Assembly: GCA_030386875.1 (NCBI GenBank)
Contig: CM059575.1
Location: 20,422,293-20,486,292 of the forward strand
Length of the DNA stretch: 64,000 nucleotides
From: Morinoia aosen
Lineage: Eukaryota; Arthropoda; Malacostraca; Amphipoda; Talitridae
Direction: 5' to 3'
Part shown: piece by piece, positions 61,893-64,000 of the stretch
How positions within the stretch are numbered: the stretch's first letter is position 1
Layout: each line of letters begins with the position of its first letter
Position numbers and translations under genes: made by a program
Notes under the pieces: generated by a model
Databases searched by the model: none
The model's input: the letters and a program-made list of their open reading frames with translations, nothing else
What the model was told of the DNA's origin: nothing

Positions 61893-64000
61893 CCCTCGCA
61901 CCAAATCTCACCTCCAAACATAATAACACCCTCGCACCAAATCTCACCTCCAAACATAATCCCACCCTCGCACCAAATCTCACCTCCAAACATAATCCCA
62001 CCCTCAGCTGAAACATAATCCCACCCTCGCTCCAAATCTCACCTCCAAACATAATGCCACCCTCGCACCAAATCTCACCTCCAAACATAATCCCACCCTC
62101 GCACCAAACCTCATCTCCAAACATAATCCCACCCTCGCACCAAATCTCACCTCCAAACATAATCCCACCCTCGCACCAAATCTCACCTCCAAACATAATA
62201 ACACCCTCGCACCAAATCTCACCTCCAAACATAATCCCACCCTCGCACCAAATCTCACCTCCAAACATAATCCCACCCTCAGCTGTAACATAATCCCACC
62301 CTCGCTCCAAATCTCACCTCCAAACATAATCCCACCCTCGCACCAAATCTCACCTCCAAACATAATCCCACCCTCAGCTGAAACATAATCCCACCCTCGC
62401 TCCAAATCTCACCTCCAAACATAATCCCACCCTCGCACCAAATCTCACCTCCAAACATAATCCCACCCTCGCACCAAATCTCACCTCCAAACATAATCCC
62501 ACCCTCAGCTGTAACATAATCCCACCCTCGCTCCAAATCTCACCTCCAAACATAATCCCACCCTCAGCTGTAACATAATCCCACCCTCGCTCCAAATCTC
62601 ACCTCCAAACATAATCCCACCCTCGCACCAAATCTCACCTCCAAACATAATCCCACCCTCAGCTGAAACATAATCCCACCCTCGCTCCAAATCTCACCTC
62701 CAAACATAATCCCACCCTCGCACCAAATCTCACCTCCAAACATAATCCCACCCTCGCACCAAATCTCACCTCCAAACATAATCCCACCCTCGCACCAAAT
62801 CTCATCTCCAAACATAATCCCACCCTCGCACCAAATCTCATCTCCAAACATAATCCCACCCTCGCACCAAATCTCACCTCCAAACATAATCCCACCCTCG
62901 CACCAAATCTCACCTCCAAACATAATCCCACCCTCGCACCAAATCTCACCTTCAAACATAATCCCACCCTCGCACCAAATCTCACCTCCAAACATAATCC
63001 CACCCTCGCCCACCCTCGCACCAAATCTCATCTTCAAACATAATCCCACCCTCGCACCAAATCTCACCTCCAAACATAATCCCACCCTCGCACCAAATCT
63101 CACCTCCAAACATAATCCCACCCTCGCACCAAATCTCACCTCCAAACATAATCCCACCCTCGCACCCAATCTCACCTCCAAACATAATCCCACCCTCGCA
63201 CCAAATCTCACCTCCAAACATAATCCCACCCTCGCACGAAATCTCACCTCCAAACATAATCCCACCCTCGCACCAAATCTCACCTCCACACATAATCCCA
63301 CCCTCGCACCAAAACTCACCTCCACACATAATCCCACCCTCGCACCAAACCTCACCTCCAAACATAATGCCACCCTCGCACCAAATCTCACCTCCAAACA
63401 TAATCCCACCCTCGCACCAAATCTCATCTCCAAACGTAATCCCACCCTCGCACCAAATCTCACCTCCACACATAATCCCACCCTCGCACCAAATCTCACC
63501 TCCAAACATAATCCCACCCTCGCACCAAATCTCACCTCCAAACATAATCCCACCCTCGCACCAAATCTCACCTCCAAACATAATCCCACCCTCGCACCAA
63601 ATCTCACCTCCAAACATAATCCCACCCTCGCACCAAATCTCATCTCCAAACATAATCCTACCCTCGCACCAAATCTCACCTCCACACATAATCCCACCCT
63701 CGCACCAAATCTCACCTCCACACATAATCCCACACTCGCACCAAATCTCACCTCCAAACATAATCCCACCCTCGCACCAAATCTCACCTCCACACATAAC
63801 CCCACCCTCGCACCAAATCTCACCTCCACACATAATCCCACCCTCGCACCAAATCTCACCTCCTAACCTAATCCCACCCTCGCACCAAATCTCACCTCCA
63901 CACATAATCCCACCCTCGCACCAAATCTCACCTCCACACATAATCCCACCCTCGCACCAAATCTCACCTCCACACATAATCCCACCCTCGCACCAAATCT
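61893..64000. repeat. 36-bp minisatellite running off the right edge
   Basis: About 58 copies of a 36-bp unit (core accctcgcaccaaatctcac). A shorter variant with ccctcagctgaaacataa recurs at 62005, 62279, 62369, 62508, 62564 and 62660. On the gene strand each unit contains TTTGGAG|GTGAGATTT, a strong donor-like sequence. Because 36 is a multiple of three, open frames of up to 431 codons appear; they are not genes. Confidence 0.97.

Noticed and set aside
62564..63977. Frames of 331 and 431 codons on the minus strand
   Set aside because: Readings of a 36-bp repeat (12 codons).

Overview
This is a eukaryotic window, most likely from an invertebrate and probably an arthropod. It has short GC-rich exons with GT-AG splice sites in AT-rich DNA, many dispersed transposon remnants and very long minisatellites. 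Species cannot be named from the sequence.

The only gene I can support is on the minus strand, from beyond the right edge down to a stop codon at 29220-29222. It is a long ABC transporter of subfamily C that most resembles ABCC10 (MRP7). I could join 17 exons; every splice phase agrees, giving about 1,442 codons plus a stop. They encode the end of TMD1, NBD1, a linker, TMD2 and NBD2. The N-terminal part lies past position 64000. Unusual points are a disordered insertion of about 130 residues in NBD1, one of about 75 residues in NBD2, and glycine in place of the second Walker B acid in NBD1.

Layout. 1-29 kb, downstream of the gene: minisatellites at 1-1795 (11 bp), 4398-6485 (24 to 26 bp), 14103-14460 and 14696-15525 (15 bp); a 260-bp tRNA-like tandem repeat at 8430-9272; a foldback element at 19283-19900; many copies of a retroposon-like family; no convincing gene. 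29-60 kb: the 17 exons, with transposons and arrays in the introns, including a 3.8-kb array of 18/19-bp G-rich units (38942-42735). 61.9-64 kb: a 36-bp minisatellite running off the edge.

The most interesting pattern is that at five of the 16 visible splice donors (E1, E4, E7, E10, E11) the intron begins with a tandem repeat whose unit copies the last bases of the exon plus the donor. The repeats differ in sequence, so each seems to have arisen separately at its own splice site. A second strong result is a family of about 390-bp elements with (TAA)n tails, 15 copies, seven with 12-15 bp target-site duplications. Other finds are piggyBac-like, hAT-like and foldback non-autonomous elements and a hammerhead-like motif in a Penelope-like remnant. 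The long open frames of the arrays are by-products of stop-free repeats, not genes.
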